Of a DNA stretch of 64,000 bases, positions 10,667 through 17,444 are shown piece by piece. Each line of letters starts with the position of its first letter. Position 1 is the stretch's first letter. Origin of the DNA: Levilactobacillus lindianensis (GTDB lineage Bacteria > Bacillota > Bacilli > Lactobacillales > Lactobacillaceae); contig NZ_RHOD01000002.1 of the NCBI RefSeq assembly GCF_003946095.1, positions 62,001 to 126,000 of the forward strand. The letters are read 5' to 3'. The position numbers were made by a program, and so were the translations under genes. The notes below the pieces were generated by a model. That model was not told the origin of the DNA. It made no database searches and saw only the letters and a program-made list of their open reading frames with translations.

Positions 10667-11269
10667 CTATTTTGTAACCGTGAGGCGATCCCAACGCCGA
10701 CGCAAGGGTTCTGCCAACAAGGGAGCCACCAGGACATCCAGAGTCAATTCTGGCACCGCATTCGTGGCAACGGAAATCAGTAACACGTAGCCCAGTGTCT
10801 GACTACCATGAGCCCCAAAGGCCGTCGCCACGGCCGGTGTTTGGTAGAAAAGGTACACTAAGCCTAGGACCAAGCCGCTATTAATCACCGCACTGGTAGC
10901 TGCCGCTAACCGCATGGCTCCGCGCATTGACCAGCGTCGTCGTGCCCAACGATAGACCAATCCAGCAGCTATCCCCATCAGCAACCGAGGAACGATCGAA
11001 ATCAAAGGATTCGTAAAAATCAAAGGAGCCACGGGACTGGAAGGCCAGGCAAAGGCTCGTACAAAGGTAATCAATCCCCAAAAACCTCCAATGAGGGCCC
11101 CGTCTCTGACATCTAAGGCACTTCCAGCAACTATCACTGTCAAGCCAATTAAGGTCATGCTAAAGGGACCTAGGGGCACATAGCCCAGAAACGGTACAAT
11201 ATTTTGAAGTAACACGATCGCCATCAACAAGGCATCAACCACCAGGCGAAAAGTCTTCTCTCGCGTCAT
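10667..11269 (-). CDS. ECF transporter S component (substrate unassigned)
   Basis: A 200-residue membrane protein with about six hydrophobic helices and the PF12822-type ECF S-component pattern: a basic N-terminus, then LLMAIVLLQNIVPFLGYVPLGP and TNPLISIVPRLLMGI. S components capture a vitamin or precursor and dock on the shared EcfA1A2T energising module, which is not encoded here. Pantothenate, folate or another vitamin are all possible; I cannot choose. The ATG at 11269 is set by GGAGG 8 nt before it; the upstream in-frame GTG at 11284 overlaps that site. Only about 26 nt lie between the likely transcription start and the ATG, leaving no room for a riboswitch. It is flanked by two identical tRNA-Arg modules on the other strand. 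Confidence 0.82.
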   Translation of the reverse strand: MTREKTFRLVVDALLMAIVLLQNIVPFLGYVPLGPFSMTLIGLTVIVAGSALDVRDGALIGGFWGLITFVRAFAWPSSPVAPLIFTNPLISIVPRLLMGIAAGLVYRWARRRWSMRGAMRLAAATSAVINSGLVLGLVYLFYQTPAVATAFGAHGSQTLGYVLLISVATNAVPELTLDVLVAPLLAEPLRRRWDRLTVTK

Positions 11270-11301
11270 CTTGCGAACCTCCACAAAAAGTTAGTGCCGT
11301 T

Positions 11302-11310
11302 ATTATAGCA
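11302..11310 (-). promoter_or_regulatory. Extended -10 promoter of the ECF gene
   Basis: Minus strand TGC-TATAAT with only a poor -35 at 16-17 bp. The leader is short. Confidence 0.45.
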
Positions 11311-11340
11311 TGTTTCTATCGAATAAAACCCGATCCCGCC

Positions 11341-11369
11341 TTGTATTTTTATCCATAATCAGTTATAGT
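11341..11369 (+). promoter_or_regulatory. Promoter of tRNA-Arg copy 2
   Basis: -35 TTGTAT, 17-bp spacer, -10 TATAGT, 26 bp before the tRNA. Confidence 0.7.
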
Positions 11370-11395
11370 AGTTAAGGTATTGTTTCGCATTATTT

Positions 11396-11467
11396 GCGCC
11401 CGTAGTGTAATGGATCGCACGTAAGATTCCGGTTCTTGAAATGGGGGTTCGATTCCCTCCGGGCGCA
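11396..11467 (+). tRNA. tRNA-Arg, anticodon CCG (copy 2)
   Basis: Same 72-nt sequence and fold as the copy at 10542-10613, with its own promoter. Two identical genes for a rare-codon tRNA 854 bp apart is unusual for lactobacilli as far as I know. Confidence 0.95.
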
Positions 11468-11484
11468 TAACATCACCAATGGTC

Positions 11485-11517
11485 GGTCCTAGGCAGCTGC
11501 CTAGGACCTTTTCTTTT
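11485..11517 (+). terminator. Terminator of tRNA-Arg copy 2
   Basis: Same 24-bp palindrome and T run as at 10631-10663. Confidence 0.9.
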
Positions 11518-11520
11518 GCC

Positions 11521-11549
11521 AAAAAAGAGCACGATTGCTCGTGCTCTTC
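11521..11549 (-). terminator. Terminator of the lytTR-liaF-like operon
   Basis: Minus strand AAGAGCACGA / TCGTGCTCTT, 4-nt loop, followed by TTTT. It abuts the tRNA terminator of the opposite strand. Confidence 0.85.
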
Positions 11550-11554
11550 CAGTT

Positions 11555-12289
11555 CTAAATGTAGATAATGTTTAAACTTCCCAGTGAAATGTCCCCTTGG
11601 ATTGTCACCTGCGGACCTTCTTCGGCGGACTCCTGAATGCCCTGCTCTTCGACAACGCCTAGGCTGGTATTGACGTTTGGCGTCACATTCCAGGTCCGTG
11701 GCAGATACAGTTCAATTCCACCTAAGGAACCATCCACCACAATAGTGGCGCCGGCTTCATCTAAGACCACATTATCAAAGTAAACTTTGGCGTTCCCCAT
11801 GGAAACCTTAATCATGGCCTGTTTGAAATCCGTTGATTGTAAGTAGCGAATACTACTACTCATGTTTACGTCAACGATCAGTTCGGACTCATTGACCGTC
11901 TTAATGTCATCATACCCATGGTGAAAATTCTTATCCCAACGCCGACCCTGATGGCCGCTCCAAACAGACACGTTACGATGCCAGCGCCAACGTGGCTTGA
12001 TAATCATAGACAGACCAATCGACAACAACAGCGCAGCTCCTAGGATTGTCCACGGCGCTAAGGCCACGATACCCAGTGGTTTCGCAAAGATGATGGCCAA
12101 AAATGCTAGCGAGAAGATCATCCCGGTCACACTGATTTGAATTAGACTACCCACGAACGTCGCCACTAAAAACATGGCAACCAGTAACGTCCAGAAACCA
12201 ATGTGATAGCTCAGAACGCCAAGCTGACTTGCGATGAGGATTCCCGCGGCTAGCACGAAGAATGTCCCCCAAAACCAATTTCTATGCAT
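11555..12289 (-). CDS. LiaF-like membrane protein (cell-wall-active antibiotic response domain)
   Basis: A 244-residue protein. Four predicted transmembrane helices in residues 5-100 are followed by a soluble domain from about residue 125 (NESELIVDVNMSSSIRYL, MGNAKVYFDNV, DGSLGGIELYLPRTW) matching the LiaF/DUF2154 C-terminal beta-helix domain. LiaF proteins restrain envelope-stress two-component systems. Here the partner encoded just upstream is a LytTR protein, not LiaRS, so it may sense or tune that regulator at the membrane (inference). AAAGGGG precedes the ATG, and the lytTR stop lies 5 bp upstream, so the two genes are co-transcribed. Confidence 0.83.
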   Translation of the reverse strand: MHRNWFWGTFFVLAAGILIASQLGVLSYHIGFWTLLVAMFLVATFVGSLIQISVTGMIFSLAFLAIIFAKPLGIVALAPWTILGAALLLSIGLSMIIKPRWRWHRNVSVWSGHQGRRWDKNFHHGYDDIKTVNESELIVDVNMSSSIRYLQSTDFKQAMIKVSMGNAKVYFDNVVLDEAGATIVVDGSLGGIELYLPRTWNVTPNVNTSLGVVEEQGIQESAEEGPQVTIQGDISLGSLNIIYI

Positions 12290-12294
12290 TTTAA

Positions 12295-12741
12295 TTACCC
12301 CTTTCGCTCCAGTGCTTCCTTGAACCCCTTATAAAAGCGGCGCGACACGTAAAGCTGCTTGTGTGAATTCTGAAACTTAACGAGATTCCCCGTAACGGAC
12401 TTCGTCAATGAGAAGACCTGATCACAGTTTAGAATGGCAGACTTGGAGACTCGTAAGAAACTAGCTGGTAAGGCTTCTTCCAGTTCATACAACCGCTGCC
12501 GCGTGGAAAAAACCTCGCTTGCCGTGTGCACCATCACTTGGTGGTCCGCGGCCTCAAAGAACAGGACGTCACGTAATGTCACCTGATAGTTCTCGCCGCG
12601 CTGGCTAAAGGTCATACGTGTTGCTGTCGCCCCCACGCCCTGGATGGCGTCGACGAGTTGATCAACGTCCAGATTTCCTGGTGTTCGAATCGTAATCTCC
12701 GGTTCTGCTAATTGATCGTCGACCTCAACTCGAATCTTCAA
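12295..12741 (-). CDS. LytTR-family DNA-binding regulator (no receiver domain)
   Basis: A 148-residue protein. The C-terminal half (about residues 45-145: LRDVLFFEAADHQVMVHT, LPASFLRVSKSAILN, VSRRFYKGFKEAL) is a LytTR DNA-binding domain. The N-terminal 45 residues form a small alpha/beta segment rather than a CheY-like receiver, so there is no phospho-acceptor. The start is TTG at 12741 with AAAGGGGG 7 nt before it. It forms an operon with the LiaF-like gene. Three repeats at 21-bp spacing just upstream of its -35 suggest that it activates its own promoter, since LytTR proteins generally bind direct repeats on one helix face. Confidence 0.88.
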   Translation of the reverse strand: MKIRVEVDDQLAEPEITIRTPGNLDVDQLVDAIQGVGATATRMTFSQRGENYQVTLRDVLFFEAADHQVMVHTASEVFSTRQRLYELEEALPASFLRVSKSAILNCDQVFSLTKSVTGNLVKFQNSHKQLYVSRRFYKGFKEALERKG

Positions 12742-12774
12742 GTGCGCACCCCCTTTCGTTAATCCTAGTAAACC

Positions 12775-12858
12775 ATATTATGTATGGAAATAAAATAGGT
12801 CCCCCGTAACCGGTCACGTTTGCTCCGTAAGTGGTCACTTTTAATCCGTTAGCCGGCC
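12775..12858 (-). promoter_or_regulatory. lytTR promoter with three 21-bp-spaced repeats
   Basis: On the plus strand the repeats begin CCGTAAC at 12804, CCGTAAG at 12825 and CCGTTAG at 12846, each exactly 21 bp apart; the first two continue with a shared GGTCAC. On the minus strand they sit immediately upstream of a poor -35 (GGGACC, 12798-12803), a 17-bp spacer and -10 TAATAT (12775-12780). This is the layout of an activator-dependent promoter. Confidence 0.55.
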
Positions 12859-12959
12859 TTTCCCAACCGAAAATACCGTGACAGAATACGTGACGTTTGG
12901 TCAAACTCTGGTATGATAGTTCTAGTCAAATGGTTGTGGGAATTAACAGAGTCTAATCG

Positions 12960-12989
12960 TTTGACCTGTTTTGACCATAGCGGTACACT
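12960..12989 (+). promoter_or_regulatory. clpP promoter with CtsR box
   Basis: The CtsR heptad repeat TTTGACC-TGT-TTTGACC (12960-12976, the complement of GGTCAAA-ACA-GGTCAAA) matches the class-III heat-shock operator perfectly. Its first heptad contains the -35 TTGACC (12961-12966), which is 17 bp from a -10 TACACT (12984-12989). Bound CtsR would block the -35. Confidence 0.85.
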
Positions 12990-13047
12990 AACAATATGTT
13001 AGCGAAACGCTAGCCATTCAAACGTTAATAAGGGAGGCTATCTTGTC

Positions 13048-13644
13048 ATGAATTTAGTACCAACAGTTATTGAACAATCATCCCGTGGCGAACGGGCCTA
13101 TGATATCTATTCACGACTCTTAAAAGACCGGATCATCATGCTATCTGGTCCAATCGAAGATGACATGGCAAACGCCATCATTGCGCAATTGCTCTTCTTG
13201 GACGCCCAAGACTCCACTAAGGACATTTCGCTTTACATCAACTCACCAGGTGGGGTTGTTTCTTCCGGCTTGGCAATCTACGATACCATGAACTTCATCC
13301 AATCCGACGTACAAACCATTACGTTAGGTATGGCTGCTTCCATGGCCAGTGTCTTGGCTTCATCCGGGACTAAGGGTAAGCGTTTCGCCTTACCACATGC
13401 CCAAGTGATGATTCACCAACCATCCGGTGGTGCACAAGGTCAACAGACTGAAATCGAAATTGCTGCTCGTGAAATCTTGAAGACTCGGCAATTAATCAAC
13501 CAAATCCTGGCTGATAATTCCGGTCAACCCGTTGAACGTCTGAACCAAGATACTGAACGGGACAACTACTTGAGTGCTCAAGAAGCCGTCGATTATGGTT
13601 TAATCGACCACATCATGACCAACAGTAGTGAACAAAAGAAGTAA
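13048..13644 (+). CDS. clpP: ATP-dependent Clp protease proteolytic subunit ClpP
   Basis: A 198-residue serine protease that assembles into two heptameric rings and degrades proteins fed by ClpC, ClpE or ClpX. The catalytic triad is Ser98 (GMAASMAS), His123 ([11 protein letters not shown]) and Asp172 (TERDNY). The length is normal. The ATG at 13048 has GGGAGG 10 nt upstream. It is monocistronic, with a CtsR-controlled promoter before it and a strong terminator after it. It is the only plus-strand gene between the lytTR operon and the rapZ operon. Confidence 0.98.
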   Translation: MNLVPTVIEQSSRGERAYDIYSRLLKDRIIMLSGPIEDDMANAIIAQLLFLDAQDSTKDISLYINSPGGVVSSGLAIYDTMNFIQSDVQTITLGMAASMASVLASSGTKGKRFALPHAQVMIHQPSGGAQGQQTEIEIAAREILKTRQLINQILADNSGQPVERLNQDTERDNYLSAQEAVDYGLIDHIMTNSSEQKK

Positions 13645-13653
13645 TTTAATCGG

Positions 13654-13687
13654 AACCACATCATGCTTGCCGTGATGTGGTTTTTTT
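13654..13687 (+). terminator. Terminator of clpP
   Basis: AACCACATCA / TGATGTGGTT, 9-nt loop, followed by a run of T. Confidence 0.92.
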
Positions 13688-13693
13688 GATCGA

Positions 13694-13737
13694 ACAAGGG
13701 CGCCGTAACCTCCAATCGGAGGCAACGGCGCCCTTGT
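13694..13737. other. Strong hairpin between convergent clpP and whiA
   Basis: A 13-bp perfect inverted repeat (ACAAGGGCGCCGT and its complement) encloses a nested CCTCC/GGAGG stem. Neither strand has a T run, so it is not a standard intrinsic terminator. It may end the rapZ-yvcK-whiA mRNA or protect its 3' end. Confidence 0.6.
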
Positions 13738-13745
13738 GTGTTCAA

Positions 13746-14684
13746 CTACGCGGAAGCTTCCCCACGCAGTTGCTTGGCATAATCATTAATTTTACGTAAA
13801 CGATGATTGATCCCTGACTTGGAGATGGGACCGCCGGGAACGAGATCACCTAATTCCTTTAGGCTAACCTCTTGGTGAGCCATCCGAGTTTCAGCGACTT
13901 CACGGAGCTTAACTGGTAACTGACTTAGCCCAACCGTGGCATCGATGAACTGAATGTTATCGATCTGACGGGTCGAGGCGTTAGCTACCTTATCCAAGTT
14001 AGCATTCTCGCAGTTGACCAACCGGTTCACGGAGTTGCGCATGTCGCGCATAATTCGAATATCTTCAAACTTCAGCATGGACGTCGTCGCGCCAATGAGG
14101 GACAGGAAGTCTGCGATTTCTTCGGCACTCTTCAGATACGTAATGTAACCAGAGCGGCGAACAATCGTCCGGGCATTCAAGTCATAGCGGTTCATCATCT
14201 CCGCAATCATCTGGTTATGCTCCTCGTATAGTGAGTAAATCTCCAGGTGATAACGGCTGGTTTCCGGATTATTCACGGACCCACCGGCCAGAAAGGCTCC
14301 ACGAAGATACGACCGTACCGACATATCAGAACTCAGAATCTCATCGGGCACAGACTCTAAGAGCTGCATGCCATCAAAGATTCCCAGATCGGACAGAACT
14401 TCTGTCGCGCCGGTCTTAACCCGCACAATGTACAGGTTGTTTTTCTTGAGTTTCATCTTACGTCGAACTAACAGTTCACTTTCCAAATCGTAGAACTGCT
14501 TCAGAAGCTGGTACATCCGGCGCGCAATGGCAGGATTTTCAGTCTGAACATTCAAGACAAAATGGTGGTTTGCCAACCCCAACGCCCCGTTCATCCGAAT
14601 CAAAGCGACTAATTCCGCCTTGGCATTCTCTCGATGAACTTCAAGCGTCGTGAGTTCTTTTTTTACTTCGCTGGCATACGACAT
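13746..14684 (-). CDS. whiA: WhiA-family DNA-binding protein
   Basis: A 312-residue protein with the two-part WhiA structure: an N-terminal LAGLIDADG-like fold ([12 protein letters not shown] at the start, [16 protein letters not shown] near residue 130) and a C-terminal helix-turn-helix ([25 protein letters not shown], about 270-300). WhiA controls sporulation in Streptomyces and affects cell division and nucleoid organisation in Bacillus; the role here is inferred. It is the third gene of rapZ-yvcK-whiA, starting 3 bp after the yvcK stop. Confidence 0.95.
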   Translation of the reverse strand: MSYASEVKKELTTLEVHRENAKAELVALIRMNGALGLANHHFVLNVQTENPAIARRMYQLLKQFYDLESELLVRRKMKLKKNNLYIVRVKTGATEVLSDLGIFDGMQLLESVPDEILSSDMSVRSYLRGAFLAGGSVNNPETSRYHLEIYSLYEEHNQMIAEMMNRYDLNARTIVRRSGYITYLKSAEEIADFLSLIGATTSMLKFEDIRIMRDMRNSVNRLVNCENANLDKVANASTRQIDNIQFIDATVGLSQLPVKLREVAETRMAHQEVSLKELGDLVPGGPISKSGINHRLRKINDYAKQLRGEASA

Positions 14685-14687
14685 GTC

Positions 14688-15701
14688 TTATGGCCTCCGT
14701 TTCATCCGGTAACGCGGCTGACCAATCAGGTTCAAGAGTTCGTGAACGACCTCTTGCCCATTATGAAAGGCCCCGTTATCCCTTAGTTCAAGAAAGTCCG
14801 TCGAAATCACCCGGCAGCCTTGATCACGCAAGCCTTGGAAGTCATGACGAACTGGCTGAGACATCTCGTCCCAGCGCTGATAATCAATGTATTTATCCGG
14901 TACCTTCCGCGTGTTAACCAGGACGGTATCGATGAAATTCGTGTGTAAATGTTGATTCAAAACGCGGACGTGGTCGGCATCGGTAAAGTTCTGCGTTTCA
15001 CCCTTCTGGGTCATGATATTACAGATATAGACAACCTCGGCGGGACTCTCACGAACGGCCTGGCCGACACTATCAATCATGAGGTTCGGAAGAATACTGG
15101 TAAAGAGACTCCCGGGTCCCAAGACGATCTGATCGGCATCCATGATAGCGTCGATAACGGGTTGAACCGCTGTCGGCTGGTCATGATGGTCACTAGTTTC
15201 CACCCAGACCCGCTTAATCAGCTTGTGAGCAGCCGTAATTTCAGATTCACCACTCAGGGTGGACCCATCGGCGAACTGCGCATGGAGCTCGAGAGGTTCA
15301 TCAGAAGCCGGGTAAATATGCCCGTTGACCCGCATCAACTGCGAGAGTTCTTGTACGGCGTCAAAAATACCGCCTCGCATCTCGGATAAAGCGGCAATGA
15401 TGAGGTTGCCAATCGCATGGCCCGCAAAAAAGTCATCCGTCGTTTCAAATCGGTACTGAAATAAGTCTTTATAAACGGCAGGAATTTCGGCTAAAGCAAC
15501 CATAACGTTTCGAATATCTCCAGGCGGCACCACGTTGACGTAGTGGCGAATAATGCCTGAAGACCCCCCGTCATCGGCGACCGTAACCACGGCCGTGATG
15601 TCGACGTCTTGATCGCGTAGGTTTCTTAAAATAACCGGCAGTCCCGTCCCTCCGCCGATCACCACAATTTTGGGACGGCGGGTACGTAACGGATCTCTCA
15701 T
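14688..15701 (-). CDS. yvcK: YvcK/GlmR-type gluconeogenesis factor (CofD-like)
   Basis: A 337-residue Rossmann-like protein of the CofD/YvcK family, with [15 protein letters not shown] at the N-terminus, [13 protein letters not shown] at about residue 40, and [14 protein letters not shown] and [14 protein letters not shown] further on. In Bacillus the protein (GlmR) binds UDP-GlcNAc and routes carbon into cell-wall precursors, supporting growth on gluconeogenic sources. It overlaps the end of rapZ by 4 bp (ATGA), so translation is coupled. Confidence 0.94.
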   Translation of the reverse strand: MRDPLRTRRPKIVVIGGGTGLPVILRNLRDQDVDITAVVTVADDGGSSGIIRHYVNVVPPGDIRNVMVALAEIPAVYKDLFQYRFETTDDFFAGHAIGNLIIAALSEMRGGIFDAVQELSQLMRVNGHIYPASDEPLELHAQFADGSTLSGESEITAAHKLIKRVWVETSDHHDQPTAVQPVIDAIMDADQIVLGPGSLFTSILPNLMIDSVGQAVRESPAEVVYICNIMTQKGETQNFTDADHVRVLNQHLHTNFIDTVLVNTRKVPDKYIDYQRWDEMSQPVRHDFQGLRDQGCRVISTDFLELRDNGAFHNGQEVVHELLNLIGQPRYRMKRRP

Positions 15702-16582
15702 GAGCGGTTGGTGGACTCCTTTCGCCTGTTGATATCACGATGGGTCACGTGCACGGGATAAGTATTCCCAAGGGCTTGACCAATCCGCGTCGCAAGGGCC
15801 ACGGAACGGTGTTGACCGCCCGTACACCCGATCGCAATGGTCAGATTAGCCTTACCCTCTTTCTTATAGCCGGGCACAATCGTCGTGAGTAACTTCAGAA
15901 ATTGGCCATAGAACTCCTCCGTCTGCGGTTGACTCATAACGTAATCGTAGACAGGTTGGTCCAACCCGGTCTGGGGTCTTAGTTCTGGTACATAGTAAGG
16001 ATTAGGAAGGAATCGGACGTCCATCACGATGTCGGCATCGATGGGTAACCCATACTTAAACCCAAACGACATCACTTCAATGTGGAAAACTTGGGCCGAT
16101 TCCGTTTCATAGTTATGAAAAATTTCTTCACGTAATTTCCGGGGGCTCAAGTTCGTGGTATCAATCACCAGCTGAGCTGCCTGCCGAATGGAAGCGAGTA
16201 AAGTCCGTTCCCGCTGAATGCCTTCCATCACCCGGCCATTGCGGGCCAAGGGATGTGAGCGCCGCGTTTCCTTGTAACGGGAAACCAACTCCTCATCAGA
16301 AGCATCCAAGAAGAGAACCTGGGCGTTCATGCTCCCATGAACTGCCACATCATTTAGCATCCGCACGATCTCGTCGTAGAAGGCCCGCGACCGTAAGTCA
16401 ATGACCAACGCAACCTTGGAGATCTTGCCAGATTCATGGATCAAATCCCAAAATTTTGGCAACAGTGTGGGTGGGAGATTATCGACACAGAAGTAACCAA
16501 GGTCTTCAAAACTCTGCATGGCCACGGTCTTCCCGGCACCACTCATTCCCGTAATAATGACGAAATGAATCTCATCTGTCAT
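15698..16582 (-). CDS. rapZ: RapZ/YvcJ nucleotide-binding protein
   Basis: A 294-residue P-loop protein. Walker A GMSGAGKT is at residues 12-19, the Walker B-like region is [11 protein letters not shown], and the C-terminal module contains [16 protein letters not shown]. RapZ guides RNase E to GlmZ sRNA in enterobacteria. In Bacillus the homologue YvcJ binds GTP and affects competence; no GlmZ system is expected here. The start [12 protein letters not shown] has GGAGGAG upstream. It is the first gene of rapZ-yvcK-whiA, from an extended -10 promoter. Confidence 0.95.
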   Translation of the reverse strand: MTDEIHFVIITGMSGAGKTVAMQSFEDLGYFCVDNLPPTLLPKFWDLIHESGKISKVALVIDLRSRAFYDEIVRMLNDVAVHGSMNAQVLFLDASDEELVSRYKETRRSHPLARNGRVMEGIQRERTLLASIRQAAQLVIDTTNLSPRKLREEIFHNYETESAQVFHIEVMSFGFKYGLPIDADIVMDVRFLPNPYYVPELRPQTGLDQPVYDYVMSQPQTEEFYGQFLKLLTTIVPGYKKEGKANLTIAIGCTGGQHRSVALATRIGQALGNTYPVHVTHRDINRRKESTNRS

Positions 16583-16619
16583 GTTTCTCCTCCAACTTCC
16601 TGAAAAAACGTCTTTAAGC

Positions 16620-16628
16620 AGTATAACA
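16620..16628 (-). promoter_or_regulatory. Extended -10 promoter of rapZ-yvcK-whiA
   Basis: Minus strand TGT-TATACT about 38 bp before the rapZ start; a weak -35 (TTAGGA) lies 18 bp further up. Confidence 0.45.
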
Positions 16629-16701
16629 CACCGGGCGTGTCTTTCCTAATTTATTAAAAGATAACCTGAAATATCGGGCTTTGACAACCAGTCAGCCACT
16701 G

Positions 16702-16732
16702 AAAAAGGCCCTCAGAGAATTCTGAGGACCTT
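16702..16732 (-). terminator. Terminator after the DUF308 gene
   Basis: Minus strand AAGGTCCTCAGA / TCTGAGGGCCTT followed by T5. Confidence 0.85.
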
Positions 16733-16752
16733 GCTTTGATGATTAAGTAAAC

Positions 16753-17298
16753 TTACTGACGACTCCGAGCAAAGGCGATCCAGATCGCGTTAATCCCGAA
16801 AACAGTAAAGAACATAGCGACCAATAGGTTGATAGATAAGGCCGCCACCACGGGATGCACGAACAGGAGAATTCCCACCACGAGGCTCAAGACGTCCAAG
16901 ATGATGGAGAACCAGAAGTAGCCACCACCGAAGGCGCGTAGGTGACTCGCCACGATCAGGCGTTCGACCGAATCCAGAATAAACCAGAGGGCAAACAGAT
17001 AACCCAAGGTCACGATGGCACTGTTCATATCGAAGAAGAAGACGACCGCAATCAAGATATCCAGGATACCAAGAACCAACGCAATGTTGGCCCGCATCCC
17101 CGTCACCTCACGTAGCTTACGGTAACCCGCAATCGTGGTCAACCCACTCAGCAGCGCCATGAAAGCAAAGATAATGGCTAATCCCATCAAACCGATCTTG
17201 GGCGACCGTATCAGGCCAAAAGCGGCGACTAGGAATAGAATTCCAAGAATAAACTCTCCCCAGTCAAAACCCCAGCGTGTCCGATTCATATTAAACAT
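16753..17298 (-). CDS. HdeD-like DUF308 membrane protein
   Basis: A 181-residue membrane protein with six predicted hydrophobic helices arranged as repeated two-helix units (for example LGILFLVAAFGLIRSPKIGL and VVGILLFVHPVVAAL), the DUF308/HdeD pattern. HdeD is linked to acid resistance in E. coli; the function in lactobacilli is not established. I place the start at ATG 17298 (MFNMNRTRWG) because GAGGAG lies 9 nt before it; a longer frame to 17376 would contain that site. It is a single gene with its own terminator. Confidence 0.78.
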   Translation of the reverse strand: MFNMNRTRWGFDWGEFILGILFLVAAFGLIRSPKIGLMGLAIIFAFMALLSGLTTIAGYRKLREVTGMRANIALVLGILDILIAVVFFFDMNSAIVTLGYLFALWFILDSVERLIVASHLRAFGGGYFWFSIILDVLSLVVGILLFVHPVVAALSINLLVAMFFTVFGINAIWIAFARSRQ

Positions 17299-17390
17299 TG
17301 ACTGCATCTCCTCACAGTTCCGGTCAAGTGCCGACCGGTTTTTACCTATTGTACTGGTTTTCCGGAATTCCCACAAGGTACGCTGAACCT

Positions 17391-17429
17391 AAAAAAACGG
17401 TCAAACCGTGAAAGACCGGCTCGACCGTT
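17391..17429 (-). terminator. Terminator of uvrB-uvrA
   Basis: Minus strand AACGGTC / GACCGTT with a CCGG/ACGG inner region, followed by T7. Confidence 0.8.
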
Positions 17430-17444
17430 ACTCATGACATTTTG

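Larger units (their letters stand above)
11396..11517 (+). repeat. 122-bp direct repeat, copy 2 (tRNA + terminator)
   Basis: Perfect copy of 10542-10663; see that entry. Recombination between the two would excise an 854-bp circle carrying the ECF gene and one tRNA. Confidence 0.95.

Noticed and set aside
10431-10737. Minus-strand ORFs across the tRNA-Arg copy 1
   Set aside because: They read through a tRNA and its terminator and have no coding character.
11270-11395. Riboswitch controlling the ECF gene
   Set aside because: The clear -10 leaves a leader of about 26 nt, too short for a known riboswitch.
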